Shown here piece by piece: positions 40,019-49,391 of a stretch of DNA of 64,000 bases (the first letter of the stretch is position 1; each line of letters opens with the position of its first letter). Under the pieces are notes generated by a model that was given only the letters and a program-made list of their open reading frames with translations, was not told the DNA's origin and searched no databases. The translations under genes and the position numbers were made by a program. Location: the NCBI RefSeq assembly GCF_013386765.1, contig NZ_JACARE010000045.1, positions 1 to 64,000 of the forward strand, in the 5' to 3' direction. This DNA is from Pseudomonas yamanorum. Its GTDB lineage: Bacteria; Pseudomonadota; Gammaproteobacteria; Pseudomonadales; Pseudomonadaceae.

Positions 40019-43000
40019 TCACGGCGTTTGATGCCCTATGGCCGGTATCGGGTCCAGTTGACGTCCCAGGGTGGTAATCAGCAGGGTCAATGAGTCGGCG
40101 TTGTCCATCTGGGTATCGAAGCGCCGGGTCAGGTTGGTTTTGAAAATTCCTCTCGCATTGCTCAAGTCCACGCCACCGGTGGTCTGCAGAATCTGCTCCT
40201 TGATGTAATCGTCCTCGGGATCGGTTCCCAAGTCATCCCCAAACGCACCCGTAGCATCCATTGATTTGAACAGCTGCCTGAAGGGCGTGCTCACCGAGTA
40301 GGCATTTTCCTGTATGTCTTGTATCCAGTCGCGAAGCTCGCGCCCGTCCTGGGTCTGGACTTCCATGAGGTCGGAAAAAGGCACGACCGTATTGAGGTAC
40401 GCCGCGTCGACGGTGTTGCAGACAATGTGGGTCAACTCGTGGATCAGCGTGGTGGCGCGCGCGTGCACTTCCCTGTCGAAGTAGCCGGTCAACTGGCTCT
40501 CGAAGAGTGACAGGGGCGTATTGAAGAAATTCTCGGAGAGGTAGATGCAGCGATCCGGGTCATCGTCGATGGTAAAGGCCCAGTGCCGTTCGGGCTCTGC
40601 GATATGCGCGCCGGCAATGAACCGTTTGGAATTGAGTGAGTAGAGCGACGGGTCCAGCACCTCTTCGAGGATGGCATCGACGGTGGCCTGGAGCTTTTTA
40701 ACCAGCGCCTGAGGAAATTCCCCCGGCCCGGTGTCGGTGTCTGCCGGGATGCCAAAGAAGCGGTTGACGAAGCGATGGATGCGGGTGACCCGCGGGTATT
40801 GGGGGGCCAGCAACTGGAGATTCTGCTGGCAGTTGTGCAGGTAAAACGTCGCCAGGTCCAACGCATCGACTATCGCCTGGGCTCTGCGTGGCGAAAGGCG
40901 CCGAATCGCGGCCATGCCCCGCGCTTCGATGTTCATCACATCACGTGCCACGTTCCTGACGGCCCGCCGTTCGAGCATTCGGCTGAATCCGGGGCCGTGC
41001 CGGCGTATCAGCGGGCGCGTATCCAGGTGCCATTTGCGCTCGGTGTCCAGGCGCATGTGAGGCCCTTTGGACTGCGCATTGAACAGCCGCCAGTCGCTGC
41101 CGCTCTTTTCGGCGTGATACACCTTGCCCTCATAGGGAAGGTAATGACGGTTGGTTTTTGTGGTGAAAACTCCGGTGGTGGCACTCGGTGATTCCAGGCT
41201 TGGCTCGTGGGCCTCGTAGGCTTGCAGCCGGGTGCGTGCCTGGGCAGTCAGGTCGATCTCCTGCCATGTGCGGCTTTTTTTCGTCATCTCTGAGGGTGGT
41301 TCAGCGTTGTTTGTAACCGCCGGCGTGTGCATCAGATCGCGCAACGTGGCCATTTGTCCGACGCCATCGATAAACGTCTGCAGTGCCAGGCGCCATTGGT
41401 GTTGCTGCAAGGCTTCGGCGGAAGCCTTGAACAGGCGGTAGCTTTGCCAGACCACTATCGGCAGCATCAGCTTGCCGGGCAACAACTCGAGTGCCTGCTG
41501 CAGGCCGCCGGTAAACAGTGCCTTGATGGTGTCCCAGCCGGACTGGCCGTCAGGCTGGTTCTGCTGTTCAAGCATGTGCGACATCAGGGCGATGTTGTCC
41601 CGGTACAGGTGTTTGAGCGCATGGCCCTGGATCGGCGTGGTAGCCACGGAGATTTCGGAAACGCTGCCTGCCGTACTGGCCCAGAGGTTTTTGTAGGTGG
41701 CCTGTTCGGTGGTGGGCAGCAGGCCGATGACCCAGTCCTGCAACTGGCCGGGGAGGTTGAGGCGATGCAGCAGGCTGGCCGGGTTTTCAAACTCCTGGAA
41801 CGTCAACTGCGGGCAATACGGCGTGTACAGCACCAGTGGCTGTTTTTCGGTCGCGCTGATCACGTAGACCCCGAGGGCCTTGATAGCGCGGGCGCCCACC
41901 GTGGCGATCAACTCCAGCGGGCGGATGATCGCGGTGGCGCCTTCGACGGCGGCGCGGGCGATGGCGTCGGGCATGTCGACGATCTGCTGAATCAGGCTCA
42001 AACCTGCGGGTGACAGGCGCTCTTGCAGCATCAGCGCGTGGGCATGTTGCAATAATTGCCAGGGCAACTGCCGGATAAACCGTTGCTCGCGAGCCGCGGC
42101 ACCGGGTTTGCCCGGGGTGAGTTTCTCGGCCAGATAGGCCTGTTTGTCCTGCTTGAGTGTCAGGCGTGCCAATAGCTGGCGTATGACTACGGGCGTCAGG
42201 CCGGTGACGGTGGAATCGACGTCGAAGGTGGCGGCTTGCTGCGTGATGTGATTGAGGGCGTAATCCACCAGGTTCTGCCGTTGCCCGGCGAGGACTAGAC
42301 GGGGCTTGATGTAGACGTTTGTCGGGGACACGGTGTAGTCCATCAACAAGGTACTGAGCTTGTCGTGGACATACTGGGACAGTGATGAAAAGTCGTGCAG
42401 GTAATCGGTGTCATCGTTGAGGTTATGGCGGTATTGCTCAAGGATTTCCATATGGCGTTGCTGCTCCATGACCGGCGCCATGCCCAGCCAGGCGGGCAAG
42501 GACTGTTGCGCCATCAGGGTTTGGGCGATCTGTGCGGTGTGTCGCAGGCCGGTGACGGGCAAGGCCTTGTCCAGCGCTGCGAAACGGTTTAACAGTGCGC
42601 TACCGGGTAAATTGAGCGTCAGGCAGTGGACGCGCTGTGCGATGCAGTGGTCTATCCAGGACTGCTGGCGATGTTGCGCCACATCGCCGTTGATCAGCAT
42701 GAAGCTGCCCAGGGCGTAGTGCAGATGCGGCTTGCGTTGGCGTGGATCGAGGTTGTCCAGGAGCGAGCCGCGCCGCTCGGGATCGGCGAGCCGGCGTTCA
42801 AGCTCGGCGCGCAATTGGGCGATGTTGGCGAAACGTTCCAGGCTACGTGCCGGTGTCCACATCAGCGCCCTGCCGGAATGGGACGGGTCCAGGCCACCGC
42901 GTTCGGTGAGTATCAGGCAATGGGCCAGTGGCACCCGTTGCGCTTGGCCCGACGGCTCGACGGTCAGGGCATAGGCGTCCGGAACGAAACCATCCAGCCC

Positions 43001-45109
43001 CTGGCGCCGGCGCCGATCCGGGTATTGATGATCAAACACCGTGTTGACCAGTGCCTGGTCACGGGCGTCCAGGCTGTTGTTGAGACGCCGCAACCGGGCT
43101 TCTCCCTGGATGGCCACCGACATGGCATGGGCCATGGGGGCCTTGAGGTTTTCCAGATACACACGGGGCAGGCTCGCAATGTCGTGGTTGCGCAATTGAA
43201 CCAGCGCCGCGTCCAGCATGGTGTTGGCCCGCGTAATGTCCAGGCGGGTGGTTTTTTTCGCCAGGCTCTTTTTCGCTGGGTGATACAAACCGTAGTCGGA
43301 GGTTTGGGGGATTGGTCCGAGGCCTCGGGTCAAGCGCCCGACGAGGTAACTGGACAGGCTTTGACTTTCCAGGGGCGGTGCCGCTTGTGTTGCACCTGCG
43401 GTACCGGCGTATCGGTTGATGTAGATCGCATCGGCGTCCAGGTCGCTCAGCAGGTGAAGGTTGAACTGCGCTGCCAGTACCTGACGGATGCTGCCCGCCA
43501 GGGTCGGTTGGGCGCGGACCTGCACGGCCAGTGACTCCTCGATGCTGTCCATCTGCTTTTGCAGCAGCGTGGCGCGCTCTGCGGTGAGCGATACCGGACG
43601 TGTGGGGTCGGCGAGCACCGAGTGCGCGGTCCAACGGCCCGCGGTATCCAGGCCCGGCAGTTGGCTGTCAATCATGTAGCGCACGTCCAGCGCATAATCC
43701 ACCAGGGCCGAGGGCTCTATGGCGGCTCGCGTGCGCCGGTACAGGTCCAGGGCATAGCCGAGGTTCTGCTGTTGCTTGACGACGATCTCTTCGAACAACT
43801 GCTCAAACAGGTTGCCTTGCAGGCGCACGCCGGAAAACTGCGGCGCCTGGAAGCCGGCAAACAGCGCCCGCTCTTGCAGGGACATCAGGTTGTAGAGGCC
43901 TTCGTCATAACCCGGCGCCTTGGCCATCGACTTGAGGGCGTTCATCAAGTCATCGTAGTTTCCAAGTACTTGCAGGCCCAGGCCCGGGGTGTAGAAAAAT
44001 GTCTGGGTGTTACCGATCATCAAGGTGCTGGCCAGTGAGACGGTGTTGGACGGGTGCTCCCAGATCTGCACCTTTTCGAAGCGCAGCGTATCGGCGACGT
44101 TTTCGGTTTGGTACAGCGCGGCCAGCGCCTGGTTTTGCGCGGCACTGATGATCGAGTTTTGGCGTTTGAGCAGCAGGTCCAGCCGTGCATTTGCCGCCAT
44201 CGCGCGGGCGAAAAAGGCCCGACGGGAAAGACCCGGTGATAGCTCGCTGTTCCAGAACGTCTCCAGCGCGCTTTGCAGGAACGGTGTCAGTTGCCCGGCG
44301 GCCTGGCGGATCGCGGTTTCCCAGCGTTGCGCATCCTTGGGATCGGGTGTGCGCCTGGGATGGAGAAACTCCCGGGTTTGCCCGGGCGGCCACGCTTGCT
44401 CGCGGTAAAACAACAGTACGGCATCCGTGATCTGCAGGGAGTCAAGCCAGTGAGGTGTGCGGTTCTGCAGTGGTTGGCGGGCGAAAAAGCTGACACGCGC
44501 GGCGCTGGGGTCAAGTTCGGGGAACAGCGGGCGACAGACCATGGCCAGCAGTTGCGACAGCAAGCTATTCAGCACCGGTAGCTGTTTCAACTCAGTCAGC
44601 ATCGCCTGGCGATTTTTGTCCTGATAACCGCTGAGGGTCGCTTCCTGCTCTTCAAAAACCCCCTCAAGTATGGCTTCGGCGGTCAGTACTCGCGTGCTGT
44701 CTGGTACCTGCGCGTCCTGTGTTTGCAGGGGCAGGAAACACAGCAGCTGCGCCGCTTGATCCGGGACTTTCATACGCTCGCTCAATGCGGCCAATATTTG
44801 CGTGCGGTTATCGAACTTTTCCAGGCCGCCGTAGGGCGTGTAGAGGAACGCGTGGGGGTAAGCAGTGGTCGAGCTCAAGATAAAGCTGCCCGCCAGCTCG
44901 ACCGCGTCGGGGCGGTGTTTATCGAGCCAGATGCGCTGGGCAATCATTGGCGGCGATTGCTGGCGGCGCGCAGTGTCGGTGGCGAAAAACACCTTGCCGA
45001 GAAATTCATGGTCCTTGCGGTCGAGGCCCAGCTGCCGTTCACGATCCGAAACGTTCCAGCCATCACGCAGCGCTTCAGGGAAAAAATAGGGTAGGGGAGT
45101 CTGGCTCAT
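40019..45109 (-). CDS. Giant toxin-like protein with dermonecrotic-type region and C-terminal zinc protease motif
   Basis: The 1696-residue product has no signal peptide and resembles the large dermonecrotic-toxin-domain (DUF6543-type) proteins common in Pseudomonas. It consists of long helical repeats without obvious TM anchors, although hydrophobic stretches occur near the middle (around IIRPLELIATVGARAIKALGVYVI). Near the C-terminus, ATTLIHELTH gives HExxH at 1557-1561. D1568 in NTVDAAYLN suits the third ligand of aspzincin-type (M35/lysine-specific) proteases. ATG 45109 (MSQTPLPYFFPEAL) is preferred to the upstream start at 45211. It stands alone, with no secretion or immunity gene visible. 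Target and delivery route are unknown. Confidence 0.8.
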   Translation of the reverse strand: MSQTPLPYFFPEALRDGWNVSDRERQLGLDRKDHEFLGKVFFATDTARRQQSPPMIAQRIWLDKHRPDAVELAGSFILSSTTAYPHAFLYTPYGGLEKFDNRTQILAALSERMKVPDQAAQLLCFLPLQTQDAQVPDSTRVLTAEAILEGVFEEQEATLSGYQDKNRQAMLTELKQLPVLNSLLSQLLAMVCRPLFPELDPSAARVSFFARQPLQNRTPHWLDSLQITDAVLLFYREQAWPPGQTREFLHPRRTPDPKDAQRWETAIRQAAGQLTPFLQSALETFWNSELSPGLSRRAFFARAMAANARLDLLLKRQNSIISAAQNQALAALYQTENVADTLRFEKVQIWEHPSNTVSLASTLMIGNTQTFFYTPGLGLQVLGNYDDLMNALKSMAKAPGYDEGLYNLMSLQERALFAGFQAPQFSGVRLQGNLFEQLFEEIVVKQQQNLGYALDLYRRTRAAIEPSALVDYALDVRYMIDSQLPGLDTAGRWTAHSVLADPTRPVSLTAERATLLQKQMDSIEESLAVQVRAQPTLAGSIRQVLAAQFNLHLLSDLDADAIYINRYAGTAGATQAAPPLESQSLSSYLVGRLTRGLGPIPQTSDYGLYHPAKKSLAKKTTRLDITRANTMLDAALVQLRNHDIASLPRVYLENLKAPMAHAMSVAIQGEARLRRLNNSLDARDQALVNTVFDHQYPDRRRRQGLDGFVPDAYALTVEPSGQAQRVPLAHCLILTERGGLDPSHSGRALMWTPARSLERFANIAQLRAELERRLADPERRGSLLDNLDPRQRKPHLHYALGSFMLINGDVAQHRQQSWIDHCIAQRVHCLTLNLPGSALLNRFAALDKALPVTGLRHTAQIAQTLMAQQSLPAWLGMAPVMEQQRHMEILEQYRHNLNDDTDYLHDFSSLSQYVHDKLSTLLMDYTVSPTNVYIKPRLVLAGQRQNLVDYALNHITQQAATFDVDSTVTGLTPVVIRQLLARLTLKQDKQAYLAEKLTPGKPGAAAREQRFIRQLPWQLLQHAHALMLQERLSPAGLSLIQQIVDMPDAIARAAVEGATAIIRPLELIATVGARAIKALGVYVISATEKQPLVLYTPYCPQLTFQEFENPASLLHRLNLPGQLQDWVIGLLPTTEQATYKNLWASTAGSVSEISVATTPIQGHALKHLYRDNIALMSHMLEQQNQPDGQSGWDTIKALFTGGLQQALELLPGKLMLPIVVWQSYRLFKASAEALQQHQWRLALQTFIDGVGQMATLRDLMHTPAVTNNAEPPSEMTKKSRTWQEIDLTAQARTRLQAYEAHEPSLESPSATTGVFTTKTNRHYLPYEGKVYHAEKSGSDWRLFNAQSKGPHMRLDTERKWHLDTRPLIRRHGPGFSRMLERRAVRNVARDVMNIEARGMAAIRRLSPRRAQAIVDALDLATFYLHNCQQNLQLLAPQYPRVTRIHRFVNRFFGIPADTDTGPGEFPQALVKKLQATVDAILEEVLDPSLYSLNSKRFIAGAHIAEPERHWAFTIDDDPDRCIYLSENFFNTPLSLFESQLTGYFDREVHARATTLIHELTHIVCNTVDAAYLNTVVPFSDLMEVQTQDGRELRDWIQDIQENAYSVSTPFRQLFKSMDATGAFGDDLGTDPEDDYIKEQILQTTGGVDLSNARGIFKTNLTRRFDTQMDNADSLTLLITTLGRQLDPIPAIGHQTP

Positions 45110-45281
45110 GCTCCGGGTCCTTGGGCAAATTGAGGTGTTGACCCTACCCACCCGCAATCGCCCCAGGGCGCTAGATATGTCTGGTGTTGCCTGTCGACAG
45201 CCATGGGGCAAACCCTGTCTAATCGTCGGACCGATTCTTTGTACGCTGTTGCCCTTTCCAATAATTAAACGGGAGCTTCAG

Positions 45282-46319
45282 ATGTCTGCATCGCCTTTGG
45301 ATGTCGAGTCTTCATCAGAGCGACTCAGTTATGCCCAATTGACCGACCTGCTGCGCCAGGTCTTCGTGCGTCACGGCACATCGGCCGACGTGGCCCAGGT
45401 ACTCGCCGAGAACTGCGCCAGTGCCGAGCGCGATGGTGCCCACAGTCACGGCGTGTTTCGCATTCCCGGTTATGTGTCGACCCTGGCCAGTGGCTGGGTC
45501 AATGGCAAGGCCGTACCGGTGGTCGAGGATGTGGCCAGCGGTTTCATTCGTGTCGATGCCGCCAATGGCTTCGCCCAGCCTGCACTGCAAGCCGCCCGCC
45601 CGTTGTTGGTGGAGAAGGCCCGCAGCGCCGGGATCGCCTTGCTGGCGATTCACAATTCCCATCACTTTGCGGCGCTCTGGCCGGATGTCGAGCCCTTCGC
45701 CGAAGAAGGCCTGGTGGCCTTGAGCGTGGTCAACAGCATGACCTGCGTGGTGCCCCACGGCGCCGACCGGCCACTGTTCGGCACCAACCCGATCGCCTTT
45801 GCCGCGCCCCGCGCCGATGGTTTGCCGATCGTATTTGACCTGGCTACCAGCGCCATCGCCCACGGTGACGTACAGATTGCCGCGCGCAAGGGCGAACGCC
45901 TGCCGCCGGGCATGGGCGTGGACGGCCTCGGCCAGCCCACCCAGGACCCCAAGGCGATCCTCGAAGGCGGTGCACTGCTGCCGTTTGGCGGGCACAAGGG
46001 CTCGGCCTTGTCGATGATGGTCGAGTTGCTGGCAGCGGCCCTCACAGGCGGCAATTTCTCCTTTGAGTTCAACTGGTCCGATCACCCGGGTGCCCGCACC
46101 CCGTGGACCGGCCAATTGCTGATCGTGATCGATCCGAGCAAAACCGCCGGGCAGAGCTTCGCCGAGCGCAGCCAGGAACTGGTGCGACAGATGCATGCGG
46201 CAGGTTTACGGCGTTTGCCGGGGGATCGACGCCATCGCACACGGGCGAAGGCCTTGGTCGACGGGATCGAGCTTGATAGCCACGAATTGAAGCGGTTGCG
46301 GGTGCTGGCACAGCTATGA
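45282..46319 (+). CDS. dpkA: Delta-1-piperideine-2-carboxylate / pyrroline-2-carboxylate reductase
   Basis: The 345-residue product belongs to the malate/L-lactate dehydrogenase (Ldh_2) family. It closely resembles P. putida DpkA through RDGAHSHGVFRIPGYVSTLASGWV, AIHNSHHFAALWPDVEPF and EGGALLPFGGHKGSALSMM. The enzyme reduces cyclic imino acids to L-pipecolate or L-proline with NADPH in D-lysine and D-proline catabolism. ATG 45282 has GGGAGC at the right distance; the frame extends further upstream without a ribosome site. It is divergent from the giant toxin-like gene. Confidence 0.88.
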   Translation: MSASPLDVESSSERLSYAQLTDLLRQVFVRHGTSADVAQVLAENCASAERDGAHSHGVFRIPGYVSTLASGWVNGKAVPVVEDVASGFIRVDAANGFAQPALQAARPLLVEKARSAGIALLAIHNSHHFAALWPDVEPFAEEGLVALSVVNSMTCVVPHGADRPLFGTNPIAFAAPRADGLPIVFDLATSAIAHGDVQIAARKGERLPPGMGVDGLGQPTQDPKAILEGGALLPFGGHKGSALSMMVELLAAALTGGNFSFEFNWSDHPGARTPWTGQLLIVIDPSKTAGQSFAERSQELVRQMHAAGLRRLPGDRRHRTRAKALVDGIELDSHELKRLRVLAQL

Positions 46320-46326
46320 AGTGCGC

Positions 46327-46345
46327 TGCGCCCGGGGAGGGCGCA
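46327..46345 (+). terminator. Probable terminator after dpkA
   Basis: TGCGCCC-GGGGA-GGGCGCA forms a 7-base stem 7 bases after the dpkA stop, followed a few bases later by TTTT. Confidence 0.6.
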
Positions 46346-46359
46346 GGCATTTTGTCAGG

Positions 46360-46680
46360 TCAGTTGCGGCGGCCCAGCAACAGGCCGACCACCAGGCCAA
46401 ACCCGGCGGAAATCGCCACGGTCTGCCACGGATGGCCACCGATGTAAGTCTCAGTGGCGTCCACCACCGGCTTGCTGCGCTCGCGCACGTTGGACACCGA
46501 GTCCAGCGCCTGCTTCAGCTTGATGGCGACCTGTTCACGCAGGGTTTCACCTTCTTCTCCCACCAGTGACGCGCTGCTTTTGAGCAGCTTGTCCGATTCT
46601 TCGATCAGTGCGGTCAGTTCACTGAAGGCTTGATCCTTGATTTGCTCTTCGACGGCTTGGGCGGCAGATTTGCGGGCCAT
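46360..46680 (-). CDS. DUF883 family (ElaB/YqjD-like) membrane-anchored protein
   Basis: The 106-residue product has a helical, charged N-terminal part and a single C-terminal TM helix ending in the typical AISAGFGLVVGLLLGRRN. ElaB/YqjD proteins anchor in the inner membrane, bind ribosomes and rise in stationary phase in E. coli. A GGAG ribosome site precedes the ATG. It is convergent with dpkA. Confidence 0.93.
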   Translation of the reverse strand: MARKSAAQAVEEQIKDQAFSELTALIEESDKLLKSSASLVGEEGETLREQVAIKLKQALDSVSNVRERSKPVVDATETYIGGHPWQTVAISAGFGLVVGLLLGRRN

Positions 46681-46844
46681 TGGGTTAACTCCTTGCAGGT
46701 GGATGTGGCAATGAACAATGGAGTGTTTGACGCGGGCAAAAGTTGCAGCTTTTTTCCCCTGACGTCAGTTTGGGTTAAATCCAGACCCGGAAATTTCGAC
46801 CTACAGTGTAAGATGTCACCTATTTGTGCAGCAGGTAATTCAAC

Positions 46845-47096
46845 ATGAGCTTCAATCTGGCCAACAAGCCCCTCGCCGAGCGCGCCGCGCTGGAAGATGA
46901 AAAGTCCCGTCTCTACGACCTGTGGCAAAGCAACCTGGGCAAGGCCAAGGGCGAGGCCGCCCGCCTGTTTGGCGAACGTGCCAAGCGCAAGGGCAAATGG
47001 GCCGAATGGGTACGCGCGGAACTCGACGGCATGTCGCCGCCGGAGTTTTCCAACATGGTGCGCAGTGAAGTCAATCGCCTGATGGCGGCGAAGTAA
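46845..47096 (+). CDS. Hypothetical protein, 83 residues
   Basis: The product is a small, basic, helical soluble protein (SRLYDLWQSNLGKAKGEAARLFGERAKRKGKWAEWV, then DGMSPPEFSNMVRSEVNRLM). It has no signal or TM helix. Its composition suggests nucleic acid or ribosome binding, but I do not recognise the family. The last 26 bases overlap the 3' end of the convergent LysR gene. Confidence 0.8.
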   Translation: MSFNLANKPLAERAALEDEKSRLYDLWQSNLGKAKGEAARLFGERAKRKGKWAEWVRAELDGMSPPEFSNMVRSEVNRLMAAK

Positions 47097-47997
47097 AACA
47101 CGCCTCTATCGCCTCACGTACCAGGCGCTGCAAGGGATCGAGTTGCGCCTGGGTGCGCCAGCCCAGTTCTACCGGGTAACGCGGCAACGCCAGCGGGCAG
47201 GGCAGCACGGTCAGCCCGGTCAGCCGTGCGATGGCCTGGGCAGCGTGACCGGGAATGGTCGCCACCGCCTCGCTGCCCTTGAGCAGAAACGGCAACGCCG
47301 CAAAATGCGTGGTTGAAGCCCCTATGTGCCGGCTCAGGCCCTGGGCGGCCAGGCCCTCGTCGGTAATCCCGATAAACCCGCCTGACGACACCAATACATG
47401 CTCACGCCTCACGAACTCGTCGAGGTCGATGGCCTGCTGCCCCGGCGCCAGGCTGGCGGGGTCCACCAGGCACGCATAATGCCCTTCCCCGAGTACCTGG
47501 CGGCTCAGCCGGCGCTCGGCAAAACCGCCGGCAGTGATCGCCAGGTCCAGGCTGCGGTCGAGCAGGGCACCAGCGACGATCTGGCTGTGGGTCTGGCGGA
47601 AAATCAGCCGCAGCTTCGGCGCGCGTCGGGCGATCTCATCGATCAGCTGGCGGCCGTAGGCAATCTCGAAATCATCCGACAACCCCAATACCACCGAACG
47701 GCCCTGATAGTGGCTGCCCTGGGGGTCGACCATCGCCAGGCTTTGGCGGCAGCGATCCAGCGCCTCGCTGATCACCGGCTTCAACTGGTTGGCCCGCAAG
47801 GTCGGCGCCAGTCCCCGACCGGTGCGCACGAACAATTGATCGCCATACACATCGCGCAAGCGGCGCAGTGCGGCACTGATGGCCGACTGCGTGACCCCAA
47901 GGCGCAGGGCGGCGCGGCTGGCGCTGGACTCGTCGTGCAAGGCTTCGAAGGTTTTCAGCAGGTTCAGATCGACGTTAGCGATATTCATCAGGTTCAT
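47071..47997 (-). CDS. LysR-family transcriptional regulator
   Basis: The 308-residue product has an N-terminal winged HTH (VDLNLLKTFEALHDESSASRAALRLGVTQSAISAALRRLRD) and a LysR substrate domain. The ATG at 47997 is chosen; the frame runs upstream to 48075 but without a start signal. It lies 37 bases downstream of the MFS gene on the same strand and may regulate it. The inducer is unknown. Confidence 0.9.
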   Translation of the reverse strand: MNLMNIANVDLNLLKTFEALHDESSASRAALRLGVTQSAISAALRRLRDVYGDQLFVRTGRGLAPTLRANQLKPVISEALDRCRQSLAMVDPQGSHYQGRSVVLGLSDDFEIAYGRQLIDEIARRAPKLRLIFRQTHSQIVAGALLDRSLDLAITAGGFAERRLSRQVLGEGHYACLVDPASLAPGQQAIDLDEFVRREHVLVSSGGFIGITDEGLAAQGLSRHIGASTTHFAALPFLLKGSEAVATIPGHAAQAIARLTGLTVLPCPLALPRYPVELGWRTQAQLDPLQRLVREAIEACFTSPPSGD

Positions 47998-48034
47998 AGT
48001 GCGTGGCCGAATATGCCCCGAATGTATAACGCCC

Positions 48035-49324
48035 CTACACCAGCTGCAATTTTCTCTTGGCCACCCACAGCGCACTGATACTCAGCGCGGCTGCCGCAAT
48101 CAGGTAAAAGCTCGGCGCCAGTTGCGAGCCGGTCAGCGCGATCAGCCCGGTTGCGATCACGGGGGCAAAGCCACCGAAAATGGTCACGGCCAGGTTGTAG
48201 CTCAGTGACATGCCGGTCACCCGGGTGCGCACAGGAAACACATCGGCCATGAGTGATGCCAGCGGTGCAAAGTAGACCGCCTTGATCAACGCCATCATCG
48301 ACACCACCAGCAACAACGAGGTTGCGCTGGCGACTTTGTTGAGCCAGACGAATGCCGGGAAAATCGCGACGATATAGATGGCCGAGGCCCAGAGCATGAT
48401 TTTGATCCGGCTGACGTAACCGGTGATGAACCCCACCACCGGCGTGACCACGGTCAGGATGAGCCCACCTGACAGCGTGGCCAAAAAGCCTGTGGACTGG
48501 GGAATGTTCAAGGTGGTGGCGGCATAGGACGGCATGTACTTGATCATGAAGTTGGACGCCGTCGACACGATCAGTACACCCATGGCCACCAGCAGCAAGG
48601 TCTTCTGCGAGAACAGCACTTCCCGCAAAGGCCGCGAGCCGGGTTCGCTTTCCTTGAAGTCGGGCGACTCATCCACCGTGCGGCGGATGTACAGGCCCAC
48701 CGGGGCGAGGATCAAGCCGAAGAAAAACGGCACGCGCCAACCCCAGTCGAACATCTGTTGATCATTCAGGTTGGTGGTCAAGAAGTAGCCGAACAACGAG
48801 GCGATGACCACGCCAAAACCCTGACTTGCAAACTGCAGGCTCGCGACAAAATTGCGGGTCTTTTGCGGCGCATGTTCCATCATGAAGGCGGTTGAACTGC
48901 CGAACTCACCGCCGGCCGAGAAGCCCTGGAGCAGACGGGCCAGCAGAATGCCAATCGGCGCGCTAATCCCGATGGCGGCATAGCTGGGCATGACCGCGAT
49001 CATCGCCGTGCCGATCAGCATCAGCATGATCGACAGCGTCAACGCTTTCTTACGGCCCTCACGGTCGGCATAGGAACCCAGCACGGCGGCGCCCAGCGGC
49101 CGGATCAGAAACGACAGCCCGAAGGTGGCGAAGGCGAGAAACAGCGAGACCGCCGGGTCTGCGGCCGGGAAAAATACCTTGCTGATGGTCAGCGCAAAAT
49201 AGGCGTACACCGACAGGTCAAACCATTCAAGCGTGTTACCGATCAAGGCGGCGCCCACGGGTTTCCAAAGGGGCGTGGCCTTTGCGACCGCGGGTGAAAC
49301 GGTGGGGGACGATAACGCTGTCAT
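48035..49324 (-). CDS. MFS transporter, metabolite:proton symporter (MHS) type
   Basis: The 429-residue product has 12 TM helices and the MHS-family marks SYADREGRKKALTLSIMLM and LLQGFSAGGEFGSS. It is related to ProP, KgtP and ShiA carriers for organic acids, betaines or shikimate. Next to an M20 peptidase and LysR genes it may import a peptide product or organic acid. The substrate is unknown. Confidence 0.9.
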   Translation of the reverse strand: MTALSSPTVSPAVAKATPLWKPVGAALIGNTLEWFDLSVYAYFALTISKVFFPAADPAVSLFLAFATFGLSFLIRPLGAAVLGSYADREGRKKALTLSIMLMLIGTAMIAVMPSYAAIGISAPIGILLARLLQGFSAGGEFGSSTAFMMEHAPQKTRNFVASLQFASQGFGVVIASLFGYFLTTNLNDQQMFDWGWRVPFFFGLILAPVGLYIRRTVDESPDFKESEPGSRPLREVLFSQKTLLLVAMGVLIVSTASNFMIKYMPSYAATTLNIPQSTGFLATLSGGLILTVVTPVVGFITGYVSRIKIMLWASAIYIVAIFPAFVWLNKVASATSLLLVVSMMALIKAVYFAPLASLMADVFPVRTRVTGMSLSYNLAVTIFGGFAPVIATGLIALTGSQLAPSFYLIAAAALSISALWVAKRKLQLV

Positions 49325-49369
49325 GCTTGACGCTCCTGATTTTATAAGGGGGTGAGCGGCAGATAAAAA

Positions 49370-49384
49370 GGGTCGACCTGACCC
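49370..49384 (-). terminator. Short terminator after the M20 peptidase gene
   Basis: On the minus strand GGGTC-AGGTC-GACCC is followed by TTTTT. It lies 7 bases after the M20 stop and may lower read-through into the MFS gene. Confidence 0.5.
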
Positions 49385-49391
49385 CTGCTTT

